Positions 18,464 to 27,988 of a stretch of 64,000 bases of DNA are shown in pieces (position 1 is the stretch's first letter; each line of letters starts with the position of its first letter). The DNA comes from Aerococcus suis. Lineage in GTDB: Bacteria; Bacillota; Bacilli; Lactobacillales; Aerococcaceae. Position numbers and translations under genes: made by a program. The stretch covers positions 62,001 to 126,000 of the forward strand of contig NZ_FWXK01000003.1 of NCBI RefSeq assembly GCF_900176325.1, read 5' to 3'. Under the pieces are notes generated by a model that did no database searches, had not been told where the DNA came from, and worked only from the letters and a program-made list of their open reading frames with translations.

Positions 18464-18491
18464 TTGGCAAAATGATTTCCTATGTTAAAAT
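18464..18491 (+). promoter_or_regulatory. Promoter for ftsA-ftsZ
   Basis: TTGGCA (18464-18469), a 16-base spacer, then TAAAAT (18486-18491). It lies 53 bases before the ftsA start and after the divIB terminator, giving ftsAZ independent transcription. Confidence 0.65.
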
Positions 18492-18543
18492 GTATACGAT
18501 ACGGACTAAATCTAAAATTAAAAAATTAGGAGGTTTCAATAAC

Positions 18544-19926
18544 ATGGTTCAGCCAGAAATATATGTTAGTTTAGATATTGGAACCACTTCAATAAAAGTT
18601 GTCGTCGCGGAATATATGAATCAACAATTGAATGTTATTGGAGTAGGTAGTGAAAAATCAGAAGGTTTGAGCCGTGGTGTAATCGTTGATATTGATAAGA
18701 CAGTAGAAGCTATTCAAAAAGCGATTAGACAGGCGGAACAAAAATCAAACCAACAAATTTCACGAGTTGTGGTAGGAGTTCCTAGCAATCAAGTAAACAT
18801 TGAACCTTGCTATGGAATGATAGCAGTAGCTAGTGAAAATCGTGAAATTACTGACAAAGATGTGGACAATGTTTTCTCTGCTGCAAAAGTCAGAGCAGTT
18901 CCTCCAGAACGAGAAATCATTTCAGTAATTCCTGAAGAATTTATCGTAGATGGATTCGATGGAATTAAAGACCCTAGAGGAATGATTGGTGTTCGCCTTG
19001 AACTTTATGCTGATTTAGTAACCGGTCCTAAAACACTTTTACATAATATTAAACGTTGTGTCGAAAGTGCCGGATTAGATGTTGAAGATTTTGTCGTACA
19101 ACCGTATGCAAATGCTTATGCAGCATTAAGCAAAAGCGAAAGAGAGTTTGGAACCATATTAATCGATATGGGTGGCGGTCAAACGACTGTTAGTGTATTC
19201 CATGATGATTTATTGAAATTCTCCTTTGTTGATCATGAAGGTGGAGAGTACATCACTAAAGATATTTCTACTGTACTTAACACTTCTTATGAAAGTGCTG
19301 AACGCATTAAGAGAGAATATGGATACGCGATTCCTGCCGATACGAGTGAAACCGAACGTTTCCCAGTTGAAACAATTGGGAAACGAGAACCTGTTAAAGT
19401 GGATGAACATTATCTATCAGAAATTATTGAAGCACGACTACGTCAAACTTTTGAGACGATTAAACAACCTCTTGATCAAATTGAAGCTTTCCAATTACCA
19501 GGAGGAGTGGTTGTTACGGGTGGTGCAGCAACATTACCAGGTGCTCTAGATTTAGCAGAAGAAGTTCTTGGTGTTGAAGTTAGAGCTTACGTTCCAGATT
19601 ATGTTGGGTTACGTAATCCTATTTTTACGACAGCGGTTGGCTTAGTAGAGTATGCGGCACACCTAGATGATATTCATCATGTCGCTCAACCAAAACAAGA
19701 AGCTAATCAAAAACCACGGCGTACACATCAAACGCCGGCGCAACGAGTTGATGATTCTCAAGAAATTGCTAGTCACTCAATGTTTAATATGAAACCAGAA
19801 GAAACGCATTCTGAACAAGAACATATTGAGCCTCATCATGAAGGTAACAATCATGCTAACGAAGGACAAGAAGACGTTAGCTTAATGCAAAAAGCAAAAG
19901 ATTTCTTCGAAGATTTATTTAGTTAA
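18544..19926 (+). CDS. ftsA: Cell division protein FtsA
   Basis: Actin-like ATPase that tethers FtsZ to the membrane. The 460-residue protein has VSLDIGTTSIKVVV (phosphate 1), the SHS2/1C insertion, ILIDMGGGQTTVSVF (phosphate 2), VVTGGAATLPG (adenosine motif), a low-complexity linker rich in H, E and Q, and a C-terminal amphipathic helix (MQKAKDFFEDLF) for membrane binding. TAGGAGG at 18527-18533 sets the ATG at 18544; the upstream in-frame ATG at 18472 lies inside the promoter. Confidence 0.96.
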   Translation: MVQPEIYVSLDIGTTSIKVVVAEYMNQQLNVIGVGSEKSEGLSRGVIVDIDKTVEAIQKAIRQAEQKSNQQISRVVVGVPSNQVNIEPCYGMIAVASENREITDKDVDNVFSAAKVRAVPPEREIISVIPEEFIVDGFDGIKDPRGMIGVRLELYADLVTGPKTLLHNIKRCVESAGLDVEDFVVQPYANAYAALSKSEREFGTILIDMGGGQTTVSVFHDDLLKFSFVDHEGGEYITKDISTVLNTSYESAERIKREYGYAIPADTSETERFPVETIGKREPVKVDEHYLSEIIEARLRQTFETIKQPLDQIEAFQLPGGVVVTGGAATLPGALDLAEEVLGVEVRAYVPDYVGLRNPIFTTAVGLVEYAAHLDDIHHVAQPKQEANQKPRRTHQTPAQRVDDSQEIASHSMFNMKPEETHSEQEHIEPHHEGNNHANEGQEDVSLMQKAKDFFEDLFS

Positions 19927-19951
19927 TAAAGAATATTCAGGAGGGTAATAG

Positions 19952-21229
19952 ATGGAATTCGAATACGATAACCAAGTTGTTGATGAAAATAATGCTAACA
20001 TTAAAGTTGTAGGTGTTGGTGGCGGTGGTAACAACGCTGTTAACCGTATGATTGCTGAAAACGTTAGTGGAGTAGAGTTTATTGTCGCTAATACTGATAC
20101 TCAAGCACTTAAAAATTCTAATGCAGATGTAAAAATTCAATTAGGTCCTAAAAGTACTCGTGGCCTTGGTGCTGGAGCTCAACCAGAAGTAGGTAAAAAA
20201 GCTGCTGAAGAAAGTGAAGATCAAATTCGTGAAGCACTAGAAGGCGCTGACTTAATCTTTATTACTGCTGGAATGGGTGGAGGAACTGGTACTGGAGCAG
20301 CACCTATTGTTTCACGCATTGCTAAAGAAGAAATTGGTGCTTTAACTGTAGGTGTTGTGACACGTCCATTTACGTTTGAAGGCCCTCGTCGTGGTCGTTC
20401 AGCTGCTGAAGGTATTGCGGAAATGAAGCAACACGTGGATACATTAGTCACAATTTCTAACAATCGTTTATTAGAAATCGTTGATAAGAAAACACCAATG
20501 CGTGAAGCTTTCGGTGAAGCAGATAATGTACTACGTCAAGGGGTACAAGGAATTTCTGACTTAATTACAGCTCCTGGATATGTTAACTTGGACTTTGCCG
20601 ATGTTCGCACTGTTATGGAAAATCAAGGAACAGCTTTAATGGGTATTGGTATGTCTAACGGTGAAAACCGTACAGCTGATGCAACTAAAAAAGCTATTTC
20701 TTCTCCACTGCTAGAAGTATCTATTGATGGTGCTGAACAAATTCTATTAAATATTACTGGTGGCGAAGACTTAACATTATTCGAAGCTCAAGATGCTGCA
20801 GATATTGTGGCTGCTGCTTCTTCATCTGAAGTTAATATTATTTTCGGTACAACAATCAATAATTCATTAGAAGATGAAGTGGTTGTTACAGTTATTGCAA
20901 CTGGTATTGATGCTGAAAAACGTCGTGAAGATAAAAAAGCTGCACGAAATGGTGGCCGTTCAGCTTTCCAATCAAATAGTTCTTCACACCGCGAAATTTC
21001 AAATCGCCCAGATCAATTTGAAGAAAAACAAACAGCTTCTCGTCCACAGGCAGAAGAACGACGTGGCTTTGGAGACTGGGATATGTCTCGAGACAACCGT
21101 CAAAGTATGAATAGCCGTCCAAATGAAGATAACTATGACGCACCACGTTCATACAATAATCAAGATGCTTTTGATCAAGAAGACGATGAATTAGACACAC
21201 CACCATTCTTTAGAAAACGTCGTCGTTAA
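19952..21229 (+). CDS. ftsZ: Cell division protein FtsZ
   Basis: Tubulin-like GTPase forming the Z-ring. The 425-residue protein has [17 protein letters not shown], the tubulin signature [18 protein letters not shown], the T7 loop region [11 protein letters not shown], a variable Q/N/R-rich linker (~residues 325-405), and the C-terminal partner-binding peptide [22 protein letters not shown] precedes the ATG. Confidence 0.98.
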   Translation: MEFEYDNQVVDENNANIKVVGVGGGGNNAVNRMIAENVSGVEFIVANTDTQALKNSNADVKIQLGPKSTRGLGAGAQPEVGKKAAEESEDQIREALEGADLIFITAGMGGGTGTGAAPIVSRIAKEEIGALTVGVVTRPFTFEGPRRGRSAAEGIAEMKQHVDTLVTISNNRLLEIVDKKTPMREAFGEADNVLRQGVQGISDLITAPGYVNLDFADVRTVMENQGTALMGIGMSNGENRTADATKKAISSPLLEVSIDGAEQILLNITGGEDLTLFEAQDAADIVAAASSSEVNIIFGTTINNSLEDEVVVTVIATGIDAEKRREDKKAARNGGRSAFQSNSSSHREISNRPDQFEEKQTASRPQAEERRGFGDWDMSRDNRQSMNSRPNEDNYDAPRSYNNQDAFDQEDDELDTPPFFRKRRR

Positions 21230-21233
21230 GATA

Positions 21234-21908
21234 ATGACGATTAATGATAATGTGCTCGTCATTCAAAAACGAATGAAAGAGGCACAAACTCAATCAGCGC
21301 GCCATTCACAACCGAATGTCACGCTGATTTGTGTTTCTAAGTACCATTCAGTCGATGAAGCTAAGGAAGTTTATGATTCAGGTGTGCGTCATTTTGCTGA
21401 AAATCGACCAGAAGGGTTAATAGAAAAACAACAGTATTTACCTGATGATATTGTATGGCACTATATAGGCAGCCTACAAACACGCAAAGTAAAACAAGTG
21501 ATTAATCGAATAGATTACTTACATTCGTTAGATCGTTTAAAATTAGCAAAAGAAATTCAGAAGCGAGCTATCCATCCTATTAACTGTTTTATCCAAGTTA
21601 ATGTGTCCGGTGAATTGTCGAAACACGGGCTTCATCCTGATGATGTGAAGAATTTTATTCAGGAAATTAACGCATTAGATAAGATTAACGTTGTAGGACT
21701 GATGACTATGGCTCCCAAAATGGCAAATGAGAATGAAATTCGTCAAACATTTGTAGAGTTAAGACAGTTAAGCGAAACACTTACTGCTGAGATGTGTCAA
21801 CTTAATCGTCCCTTACAGTTAAGTATGGGGATGAGTAATGATTATGATATTGCTATTGAAGAAGGGGCAAATTTTGTTAGAATTGGCCAAGCATTTTTTA
21901 AAGGATGA
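21234..21908 (+). CDS. ylmE: YggS-family PLP-binding protein (YlmE)
   Basis: A 224-residue PLP homeostasis protein of the YggS/PROSC family. The PLP lysine is in LICVSKYHSVDEA; FAENRPEGLIEK, HYIGSLQTRK, FIQVNVSGELSKHG and LSMGMSNDYDIAIEEG are family signatures. It binds PLP without known catalytic activity. It follows ftsZ by four bases; the ylmE-sepF-ylmG-ylmH order is typical of Gram-positive dcw clusters. Confidence 0.93.
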   Translation: MTINDNVLVIQKRMKEAQTQSARHSQPNVTLICVSKYHSVDEAKEVYDSGVRHFAENRPEGLIEKQQYLPDDIVWHYIGSLQTRKVKQVINRIDYLHSLDRLKLAKEIQKRAIHPINCFIQVNVSGELSKHGLHPDDVKNFIQEINALDKINVVGLMTMAPKMANENEIRQTFVELRQLSETLTAEMCQLNRPLQLSMGMSNDYDIAIEEGANFVRIGQAFFKG

Positions 21909-21915
21909 ATAGATA

Positions 21916-22386
21916 ATGAGTATTAAAGATAAATGGAATGCTTTATTTGAAACAGATGATGAGATGGAGACGACATCTTATGATACAGAAGAATATAACA
22001 CTTATGAACAGCCTTATCAGGAAGAGGAGATGAAGACAACGTCTAAGATGGGAAAAGATAATGTTGTGAACATAAAAGCAAATAAAAATGGCAATGCCCA
22101 AGCCATTGAAGTATATTATCCACGTGTTTTCTCTGAAGCAGAGCGTATTGGACAAGTATTACTTGACGGACGAGCAGTTGTGTTAAATTTCGAACGAATG
22201 AAAGATGACGATATTCGACGCTTTATCGATTATTTAGCTGGTATTGTATATGCCATCGAAGGGGATATGCAACGGGTCTCTACTGATGTCTTTATTGCCA
22301 CTACAAAAGGTTTTGTCATTTCTGGAGAAAGAGAAGAACTACAGATGACGAACCGCACCTCAACGTGGGATCGAAAGGAAGATTAA
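21916..22386 (+). CDS. sepF: Cell division protein SepF
   Basis: A 156-residue FtsZ-binding protein that forms rings and aligns FtsZ filaments. It has a short N-terminal membrane-binding amphipathic helix (MSIKDKWNALFE), an acidic linker, and the SepF core (VYYPRVFSEAERIGQVLLDG, VVLNFERMKDDDIRRFIDYL, GFVISGE). It sits between ylmE and ylmG as in relatives. Confidence 0.96.
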   Translation: MSIKDKWNALFETDDEMETTSYDTEEYNTYEQPYQEEEMKTTSKMGKDNVVNIKANKNGNAQAIEVYYPRVFSEAERIGQVLLDGRAVVLNFERMKDDDIRRFIDYLAGIVYAIEGDMQRVSTDVFIATTKGFVISGEREELQMTNRTSTWDRKED

Positions 22387-22393
22387 TATTTTA

Positions 22394-22639
22394 ATGATTA
22401 TTGCGCTACTGCAACAAATTATTCATATTTATTCATTATTACTTGTTATTTATGCTTTATTCAGTTGGTTTCCTCAAGCTAGAGAAAGTAAATTGGGGCA
22501 GTTATTAGCTCGTTTATGCGAACCTTATTTAAGTATTTTTGATGCTATTTTACCGACAATTGGTGGCGTAAGTTTTAATGTGATTGTTGGTATATTAGTT
22601 CTAAATTTAGCTTCTCAAGGTTTACTTGTATTTACTTAA
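22394..22639 (+). CDS. ylmG: YggT-family membrane protein (YlmG)
   Basis: An 81-residue protein with two membrane segments separated by the family motif SWFPQARESKLGQLLARLCEPYL. YggT/YlmG proteins are conserved in dcw clusters; a role in division or membrane homeostasis is suspected but not defined. Confidence 0.9.
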   Translation: MIIALLQQIIHIYSLLLVIYALFSWFPQARESKLGQLLARLCEPYLSIFDAILPTIGGVSFNVIVGILVLNLASQGLLVFT

Positions 22640-22666
22640 TGTCTATTGCTATAGGAGGGTGTCATT

Positions 22667-23458
22667 GTGCCTAATGAAGATGTTTTACAACATTTTAATA
22701 AGGAAGAGGCCCCATTTATTGACCAAGTCCTTGATTGGCGAACACAAGTCATTAATCAATATCGACCAGTCCTTACCCCTTTTTTGAATCCCCGAGAACA
22801 AGTTATTGTTAATTCATTGCTAGGACATTCTGATGACTATGACTTTGCGTTTTTTGGTGGGCATGAACACGCTGAACGATGTCGAGTGCTCATTTATCCA
22901 CCGTATTTTGAAATAAAAAAAGATGATTTTGAAATCATGCCATTATCTATTCATTATGCCAGTAAATTTAATCAACTAGCTCATCGGCAAATCTTAGGAA
23001 GTTTGCTAGGAACCGGAATCGATCGTAATCGTATCGGTGATATTATTTCTGAAGGAGATACTTGGCAATTATTTGTTGATAAGACATTAGTTGACTTCTT
23101 AAAAATTGAAGTGACTAAAATGGGAAGAACGCCTGTCACTTTAAAAATGATTGCTAATGAAAAAGAAATTTTAAATCCACCTAGTCAGTGGCAAATGAGT
23201 GAACAAACGATTAGTAGTTATCGATTAGATACTGTATTAGCGGAGGGATTTCACTTATCTCGGACAAAAACTAAGCAGGCAATTGAAAAAGGTGGATGTA
23301 AAATTAATTGGCAGGCAATATCTAATCCAAGTCATGAAGTTAAAATTGGCGATATCATTTCTTTACGTGGTCATGGTCGTTTAAAACTGTCTTCAGAATT
23401 ACTAATCACCAAAAAAGGTAAGTACCGTGTTAAAATAGGACGTATTAAAAATAATTAA
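22667..23458 (+). CDS. ylmH: S4-domain RNA-binding protein YlmH
   Basis: A 263-residue protein with the N-terminal YlmH domain (FLNPREQVIVNSLLG, LGSLLGTGIDRNRIGDI) and a C-terminal S4 RNA-binding domain (RLDTVLAEGFHLSRTKTKQA). YlmH homologues act in ribosome quality control, rescuing stalled 50S-peptidyl-tRNA complexes. It starts with GTG at 22667 after ATAGGAGGG. Confidence 0.93.
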   Translation: MPNEDVLQHFNKEEAPFIDQVLDWRTQVINQYRPVLTPFLNPREQVIVNSLLGHSDDYDFAFFGGHEHAERCRVLIYPPYFEIKKDDFEIMPLSIHYASKFNQLAHRQILGSLLGTGIDRNRIGDIISEGDTWQLFVDKTLVDFLKIEVTKMGRTPVTLKMIANEKEILNPPSQWQMSEQTISSYRLDTVLAEGFHLSRTKTKQAIEKGGCKINWQAISNPSHEVKIGDIISLRGHGRLKLSSELLITKKGKYRVKIGRIKNN

Positions 23459-23469
23459 GGAGTATCACA

Positions 23470-24315
23470 ATGAAGGCCTCAGATATTAAAAAACAAACGT
23501 TTAAGAAAAAAATGTCAGGTTATGATCGTGAAGCTGTTGATGAATTTCTATTGGAAGCGAGTCGTTCACTAGATAATTTAGAAACGGATAACCAACGTCT
23601 ACAGCAAGAATTATATGAACGGAATGCCGAATTAGATGAATTTCATGGAAAAATTGAAACATTGAATCGTTCTATTGTTGTTGCTCAAGAAGCAGCTGAT
23701 CATCTACGCCAGTCTGCTTTAGATGAAGCGGATTTAATAGTGAGAAAAGCTGAAGAAGAGGGACAACGAATTTTACAAGAAGCAGCTGATCGCGCAAGTA
23801 AAGTGAATGAAGAAACGACTCATTTGCAAGAAGCGAGTCGTATGTACTTACATCAAAGTATCGGTATGGCTAAACAAGCAAGAGATATGTTTCAAGATTC
23901 GAGATGGACGGAAGCTTTTGATAAAAATCCACATGAGCATGTCGAAACGCCAGAATTGGATTCAGTATTGAAAGACCTTGACTTACCGATACGAAATCAA
24001 CAAGGCCACGCAATTTATGCGAGTGAAGAAGACGTTGTAAATAAGGAAAAAGATAAAGAAGCATTCTTTAATGATAATGATAAGCCAGCTGTTTTCCCTG
24101 AAGAAGTGCAACGTATTCTAGAATCTGAAAGAAAAGCTGAATTAAATAAATCTCAAACCAATCAAACACAGCCATCTAATAATGATGAGATAACTTCTGA
24201 TAATCATTCGGCAGCACCTTCTAACAATACCGAAGATAGCGAAGAATCTTCACCTACTAATAAAGACGATGTTACTTTCGTAGAGTCTGATAATCAGACG
24301 ACAGAATCAGAATAA
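23470..24315 (+). CDS. divIVA: Division site / pole protein DivIVA
   Basis: A 281-residue coiled-coil protein. The N-terminal membrane-curvature domain (IKKQTFKKKMSGYDREAVDEFL) is followed by long coiled coils (to about residue 140), a second short helical part, and an acidic low-complexity tail of ~80 residues rich in S, N, D and E. It gathers at negatively curved membrane of the septum and poles. It is the last gene of the dcw cluster before the ileS T-box. Confidence 0.93.
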   Translation: MKASDIKKQTFKKKMSGYDREAVDEFLLEASRSLDNLETDNQRLQQELYERNAELDEFHGKIETLNRSIVVAQEAADHLRQSALDEADLIVRKAEEEGQRILQEAADRASKVNEETTHLQEASRMYLHQSIGMAKQARDMFQDSRWTEAFDKNPHEHVETPELDSVLKDLDLPIRNQQGHAIYASEEDVVNKEKDKEAFFNDNDKPAVFPEEVQRILESERKAELNKSQTNQTQPSNNDEITSDNHSAAPSNNTEDSEESSPTNKDDVTFVESDNQTTESE

Positions 24316-24342
24316 ATTGTCTGACAAATTGGTAATCGATGG

Positions 24343-24371
24343 TTGCCTTTAAAAACAAAGTGTTGTAAGAT
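24343..24371 (+). promoter_or_regulatory. Promoter for the ileS T-box transcript
   Basis: TTGCCT (24343-24348), a 17-base spacer, then TAAGAT (24366-24371), right before the T-box leader. Confidence 0.65.
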
Positions 24372-24377
24372 ATGTCT

Positions 24378-24600
24378 AAATCAAATCACGAAGATTGGAC
24401 CACGATAAGCACTAACGATTTTTGCAGAGAGTTCCCTCAAGAGGTGGAAAGGGGATATTAATCACTGTTTATTATCAGCCAGGAGTGACTTAGCTTTGCT
24501 AAGCGTATAACTGCGTTAAAGTTTTGAGAGATGTTATATATAACAATAATTTGGGTGGTACCGCGAAGACTTCGTCCCTTGGGATGAAGTCTTTTTTTTA
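24378..24600 (+). ncRNA. T-box riboswitch upstream of ileS
   Basis: The T-box sequence TGGGTGGTACCGCG at 24552-24565 is followed by the terminator hairpin AAGACTTCGTCCC/GGGATGAAGTCTT (24566-24593) and a T tract. GATAA near 24410 can pair with TTATC (~24472) at the base of Stem I. An ATC triplet at 24461-24463 is a plausible isoleucine specifier, which fits the downstream gene. Uncharged tRNA(Ile) would stabilise the antiterminator and turn on ileS. It fills the 305-base gap between divIVA and ileS. Confidence 0.93.
24566..24600 (+). terminator. T-box terminator hairpin
   Basis: Thirteen-base stem with one G-T pair and a two-base loop (TT), followed by eight T. It is the off state of the ileS T-box. 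Confidence 0.9.
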
Positions 24601-24620
24601 TAAAAAGGAGTGGATGAAGG

Positions 24621-27407
24621 ATGAAAATGAAAGATACCCTTAATTTGGGGAAAACGAAATTTCCTATGCGTGGGAAATTAGCAACTAAAGAGGTTGAACG
24701 TCAAAAAGAATGGGAAGACCAACACGTTTATGAACGTCGTCAAGAACTAAATAAAGATAAAACACCATTTATTTTACATGATGGTCCTCCATACGCAAAC
24801 GGGAACATTCATATCGGTCACGCAATGAATAAAATTACTAAAGACATTATCATAAGAGCAAAATCAATGTCAGGATTCAGAGCGCCATATATTCCAGGTT
24901 GGGATACTCATGGATTACCAATCGAACAATCGTTGACAAATGAAGGCGTTAATCGTAAAGAACTTTCATTATCAGAATTTAGAAAACTTTGTGAAGAGTA
25001 TGCTTGGAAACAAGTAAATCAACAACGCGAAGATTTCAAACGCTTAGGTGTTGCTGGTGACTGGGATCATCCTTATGTGACTTTAGACCCAGTATTTGAA
25101 GCGCAACAAATCCGTTTATTTGGTGAAATGTTCAATAAAGGATTAATTTTCAAAGGATTAAAACCTGTTTATTGGTCACCTTCCTCTGAGTCAACGTTAG
25201 CTGAAGCCGAAATTGAATATAAAGATGTTGAGTCTTATTCAATTTACATTACTTTCTCTGTCCGTGATGGCAAAGGGAAATTACCTGATGATGCGAAGTT
25301 CATTATCTGGACGACAACACCTTGGACTCTACCTGCTAATACAGCGATTGCAGTACATCCTGATTTTGAATATCAATTAGTAACCGTTAATGATAATCAT
25401 TATGTGATTGCTGCGGAACGTCTAGAGACCTTAAAAGCTGAATTTGGTTGGGAAGATGTTGAAGTTGAAAAAACATTTACTGGTCGAGAATTAGAATATA
25501 TGACCGCTAATCATCCTTTCTATGATCGCGAATCACTTGTTATTTTAGGTGAACACGTCACATTAGATTCTGGTACTGGATTAGTTCATACAGCTGGTGG
25601 CCATGGTGAAGATGACTATTATGCAGTGAAAGCTTATGATTTACCAATTTTAAGCCCAGTTGATGGTGAAGGTAAATTTACTGACGAAGCTCCAGGATTA
25701 GAAGGTATTTTCTATGAAGATGCTAACGAAAAAGTTGTTGGATGGTTAGAAGATGAAGGCGTCCTACTAAAAAGTTCTAAATTCGTTCATAGTTATCCAC
25801 ATGACTGGCGGACTAAAAAACCGGTTATTTTCCGTGCAACCCCTCAATGGTTCTGTTCGGTTGATAAAATAAAAGCAGATACTTTAAATACTATTGAAAA
25901 TGATATTGAATGGATTCATCCTTCCGGTGAACCACGTATTTACAATATGATTAAAGGACGCGGTGATTGGGTCATTTCACGTCAACGGGTATGGGGCGTT
26001 CCTCTTCCAATCTTTTATGCAGAAGATGGCACAGCTATTTGTACGCCTGAAACGATTGAACATGTCGCAAAATTATTTGAAGAATATGGATCAAATGTTT
26101 GGTTTGAACGAGAAGCTAAAGACTTATTACCAGAAGGATTTACACATCCAAATTCTCCGAATGGACAATTTACTAAAGAAAAAGATATCATGGATGTTTG
26201 GTTCGACTCAGGTTCTTCACATCATGGGGTATTAAGAACAAGAGAAGAGTTAAGCTTCCCTGCTGACTTATATTTAGAAGGATCAGACCAATATCGCGGT
26301 TGGTTTAACTCTAGCTTGTTAACTTCTATTGCAGTAAATGACCAAGCACCATATAAAGCTGTTTTATCTCAAGGATTTGTAAACGATGGTGAAGGTCGTA
26401 AAATGAGTAAATCAATAGGCAATACCATTTCACCTAATGATGTCACGAATACTCGTGGAGCAGATATTCTTCGCTTATGGGTAACATCAGTGGACTCTTT
26501 CTATGATGTTCGGATTTCAGATGATATCTTAGGACAAGTTGCAGAATCTTATCGTCGTATCCGTAATACAATCCGCTTCATGTTAGGAAATATTGCTGAT
26601 TTCGAACCAACCGAACATGAAGTCGCTTACGAAGATTTAGATCCAATTGATCAATTTATGTTAAATCAATTAAACGAAGTAGTAAAATCTGTTCGCCATG
26701 CTTATGATACATACGACTTTATGACAATCAACCACGACATTTTAAATTTCTTAACTCTACAAATGTCTAATTTCTATATGGATTATTCAAAAGACGTGAC
26801 ATATATTGAACGTCAAAACGATCCAAAACGTCGTAATATGCAAACCGTTATGTATGAAGTTGTTAAAAAATTAACAATTCTGTTAACACCAATTATTCCT
26901 CATACAACAGAAGAAATTTGGTCATATTTAAAAGAAGACGCAGATTATGTGCAATTAACGGAATTTCCTGAAGTTGAAAATTATGCTAATACAGATGAGC
27001 TAAATAAAGTATGGGTACCATTCCTAGAATTCCGTAATAATGTGAATAAATCATTGGAAAAAGCTCGGGATGAAAAAGTGATTGGTAAGTCTTTAGAAGC
27101 TAAGTTACATTTATACTTAAATGATGAGTATCAAACACTAATGTCTGAAGTTGGCAATCAATTAGCTACTTACTTGATTGTTTCCCAAGTGGAACTTCAT
27201 TCATTAGCTGACGCACCAGCAGAAGCTGATAATTATGAAAATTATGCTATTGAAGTTGACCATGCAGATGGTGATGTTTGTGAACGGTGCCGTGCTTATC
27301 GTGTAGATGTTGGTTCTAATGAAAAAGCCCCTCACTTATGTGCGCGTTGTGCTGATATTGTTGTTAACGACTTCCCAGAATTACTAACGGAGGAGAGTGA
27401 CGCCTAA
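24621..27407 (+). CDS. ileS: Isoleucyl-tRNA synthetase
   Basis: A class I aminoacyl-tRNA synthetase of 928 residues. It has the HIGH motif NGNIHIGHAMNK (residues ~57-68), the editing CP1 domain (TTTPWTLPANTAIAVHP), the KMSKS motif GRKMSKSIGNT, the anticodon-binding domain, and a C-terminal zinc finger with two CxxC pairs (CERCRAYRV and CARC). An in-frame ATG at 24627 is an alternative start. Control is by the T-box upstream. The stop overlaps the next start by one base (TAATG). Confidence 0.97.
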   Translation: MKMKDTLNLGKTKFPMRGKLATKEVERQKEWEDQHVYERRQELNKDKTPFILHDGPPYANGNIHIGHAMNKITKDIIIRAKSMSGFRAPYIPGWDTHGLPIEQSLTNEGVNRKELSLSEFRKLCEEYAWKQVNQQREDFKRLGVAGDWDHPYVTLDPVFEAQQIRLFGEMFNKGLIFKGLKPVYWSPSSESTLAEAEIEYKDVESYSIYITFSVRDGKGKLPDDAKFIIWTTTPWTLPANTAIAVHPDFEYQLVTVNDNHYVIAAERLETLKAEFGWEDVEVEKTFTGRELEYMTANHPFYDRESLVILGEHVTLDSGTGLVHTAGGHGEDDYYAVKAYDLPILSPVDGEGKFTDEAPGLEGIFYEDANEKVVGWLEDEGVLLKSSKFVHSYPHDWRTKKPVIFRATPQWFCSVDKIKADTLNTIENDIEWIHPSGEPRIYNMIKGRGDWVISRQRVWGVPLPIFYAEDGTAICTPETIEHVAKLFEEYGSNVWFEREAKDLLPEGFTHPNSPNGQFTKEKDIMDVWFDSGSSHHGVLRTREELSFPADLYLEGSDQYRGWFNSSLLTSIAVNDQAPYKAVLSQGFVNDGEGRKMSKSIGNTISPNDVTNTRGADILRLWVTSVDSFYDVRISDDILGQVAESYRRIRNTIRFMLGNIADFEPTEHEVAYEDLDPIDQFMLNQLNEVVKSVRHAYDTYDFMTINHDILNFLTLQMSNFYMDYSKDVTYIERQNDPKRRNMQTVMYEVVKKLTILLTPIIPHTTEEIWSYLKEDADYVQLTEFPEVENYANTDELNKVWVPFLEFRNNVNKSLEKARDEKVIGKSLEAKLHLYLNDEYQTLMSEVGNQLATYLIVSQVELHSLADAPAEADNYENYAIEVDHADGDVCERCRAYRVDVGSNEKAPHLCARCADIVVNDFPELLTEESDA

Positions 27408-27625
27408 TGCGCCAATATTACGGAATTGTTGATTCTTATGATGAGAAAAAAGGGTTTGGATTTATTTCGTTACCTGATTTTCCGTTTGAAGAAGATGTAT
27501 TTGTTCATGCCAGTGCGATTCAAGCAACTGGACAAGAAGCTTTAATTCCTGAACAAGCCGTACGTTTTTCGATAGTAGAAGGACATTCTGGGCCTCAAGC
27601 AGTTAACGTTCAAAATGATGACTAA
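27407..27625 (+). CDS. Cold-shock-domain protein
   Basis: A 72-residue single cold-shock domain with RNP1-like KKGFGFISL and RNP2-like EDVFVHASAI. It is more divergent than the usual CspA paralogues: the WFN segment before RNP1 reads SYDEK. It probably binds single-stranded RNA or DNA. It is translationally coupled to ileS through TAATG, so it is probably expressed under the ileS T-box. Confidence 0.8.
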   Translation: MRQYYGIVDSYDEKKGFGFISLPDFPFEEDVFVHASAIQATGQEALIPEQAVRFSIVEGHSGPQAVNVQNDD

Positions 27626-27643
27626 TAATAGAAGATGAAAAAA

Positions 27644-27674
27644 GCGGAAGTTCTCAATCAGAACTTCCGCTTTT
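27644..27674 (+). terminator. Bidirectional intrinsic terminator
   Basis: A perfect 11-base stem GCGGAAGTTCT/AGAACTTCCGC (27644-27654 and 27660-27670) with loop CAATC, flanked by AAAAAA and TTTT. It serves the ileS operon and the convergent glsB-like gene. Confidence 0.9.
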
Positions 27675-27726
27675 CTTGGTAATGAGTGGATTTTAACAAT
27701 CGTTCACTCATTGGTTTTTAGTTATC

Positions 27727-27966
27727 TTAACCCATTTTACGTGCAATCCATGAGAAGATTAAAATAATTAGCACTGCTCCAATTAATGAAGGGATGATTG
27801 CCATTCCGCCTAATGATGGGCCAAAGTCAGATAATAATGCTGTACCTAACCATGAACCAACAAGACCAGCTACAATGTTACCGATAACGCCTCCTGGGAC
27901 ATCACGGCCTAGAATAATTCCAGCTAACCAACCAATTAATCCACCGACAATTAGTGACCAAATCAT
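27727..27966 (-). CDS. GlsB/YeaQ/YmgE-family stress membrane protein
   Basis: A 79-residue protein with three hydrophobic segments and glycine-rich turns (LIVGGLIGWLAGIILGRD, GVIGNIVAGLVGSWLG), matching the transglycosylase-associated (GlsB/YeaQ/YmgE) family. These are general stress membrane proteins of unknown mechanism. The ATG at 27966 is preceded by GGAGG eight bases upstream; an earlier ATG at 27981 lies inside that ribosome binding site. It is downstream of telA, with an AT-rich inverted repeat in its own upstream region. Confidence 0.85.
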   Translation of the reverse strand: MIWSLIVGGLIGWLAGIILGRDVPGGVIGNIVAGLVGSWLGTALLSDFGPSLGGMAIIPSLIGAVLIILIFSWIARKMG

Positions 27967-27988
27967 GTGTAAAACCTCCATTCTTATA

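Noticed and set aside
19226-19549. 107-codon plus-strand frame inside ftsA
   Set aside because: Out-of-frame shadow of a strongly conserved gene; low-complexity L/K-rich translation.
20892-21206. 104-codon open frame on the minus strand inside ftsZ
   Set aside because: Antisense to the conserved FtsZ linker, no ribosome binding site, no recognisable protein; a shadow frame caused by codon use.
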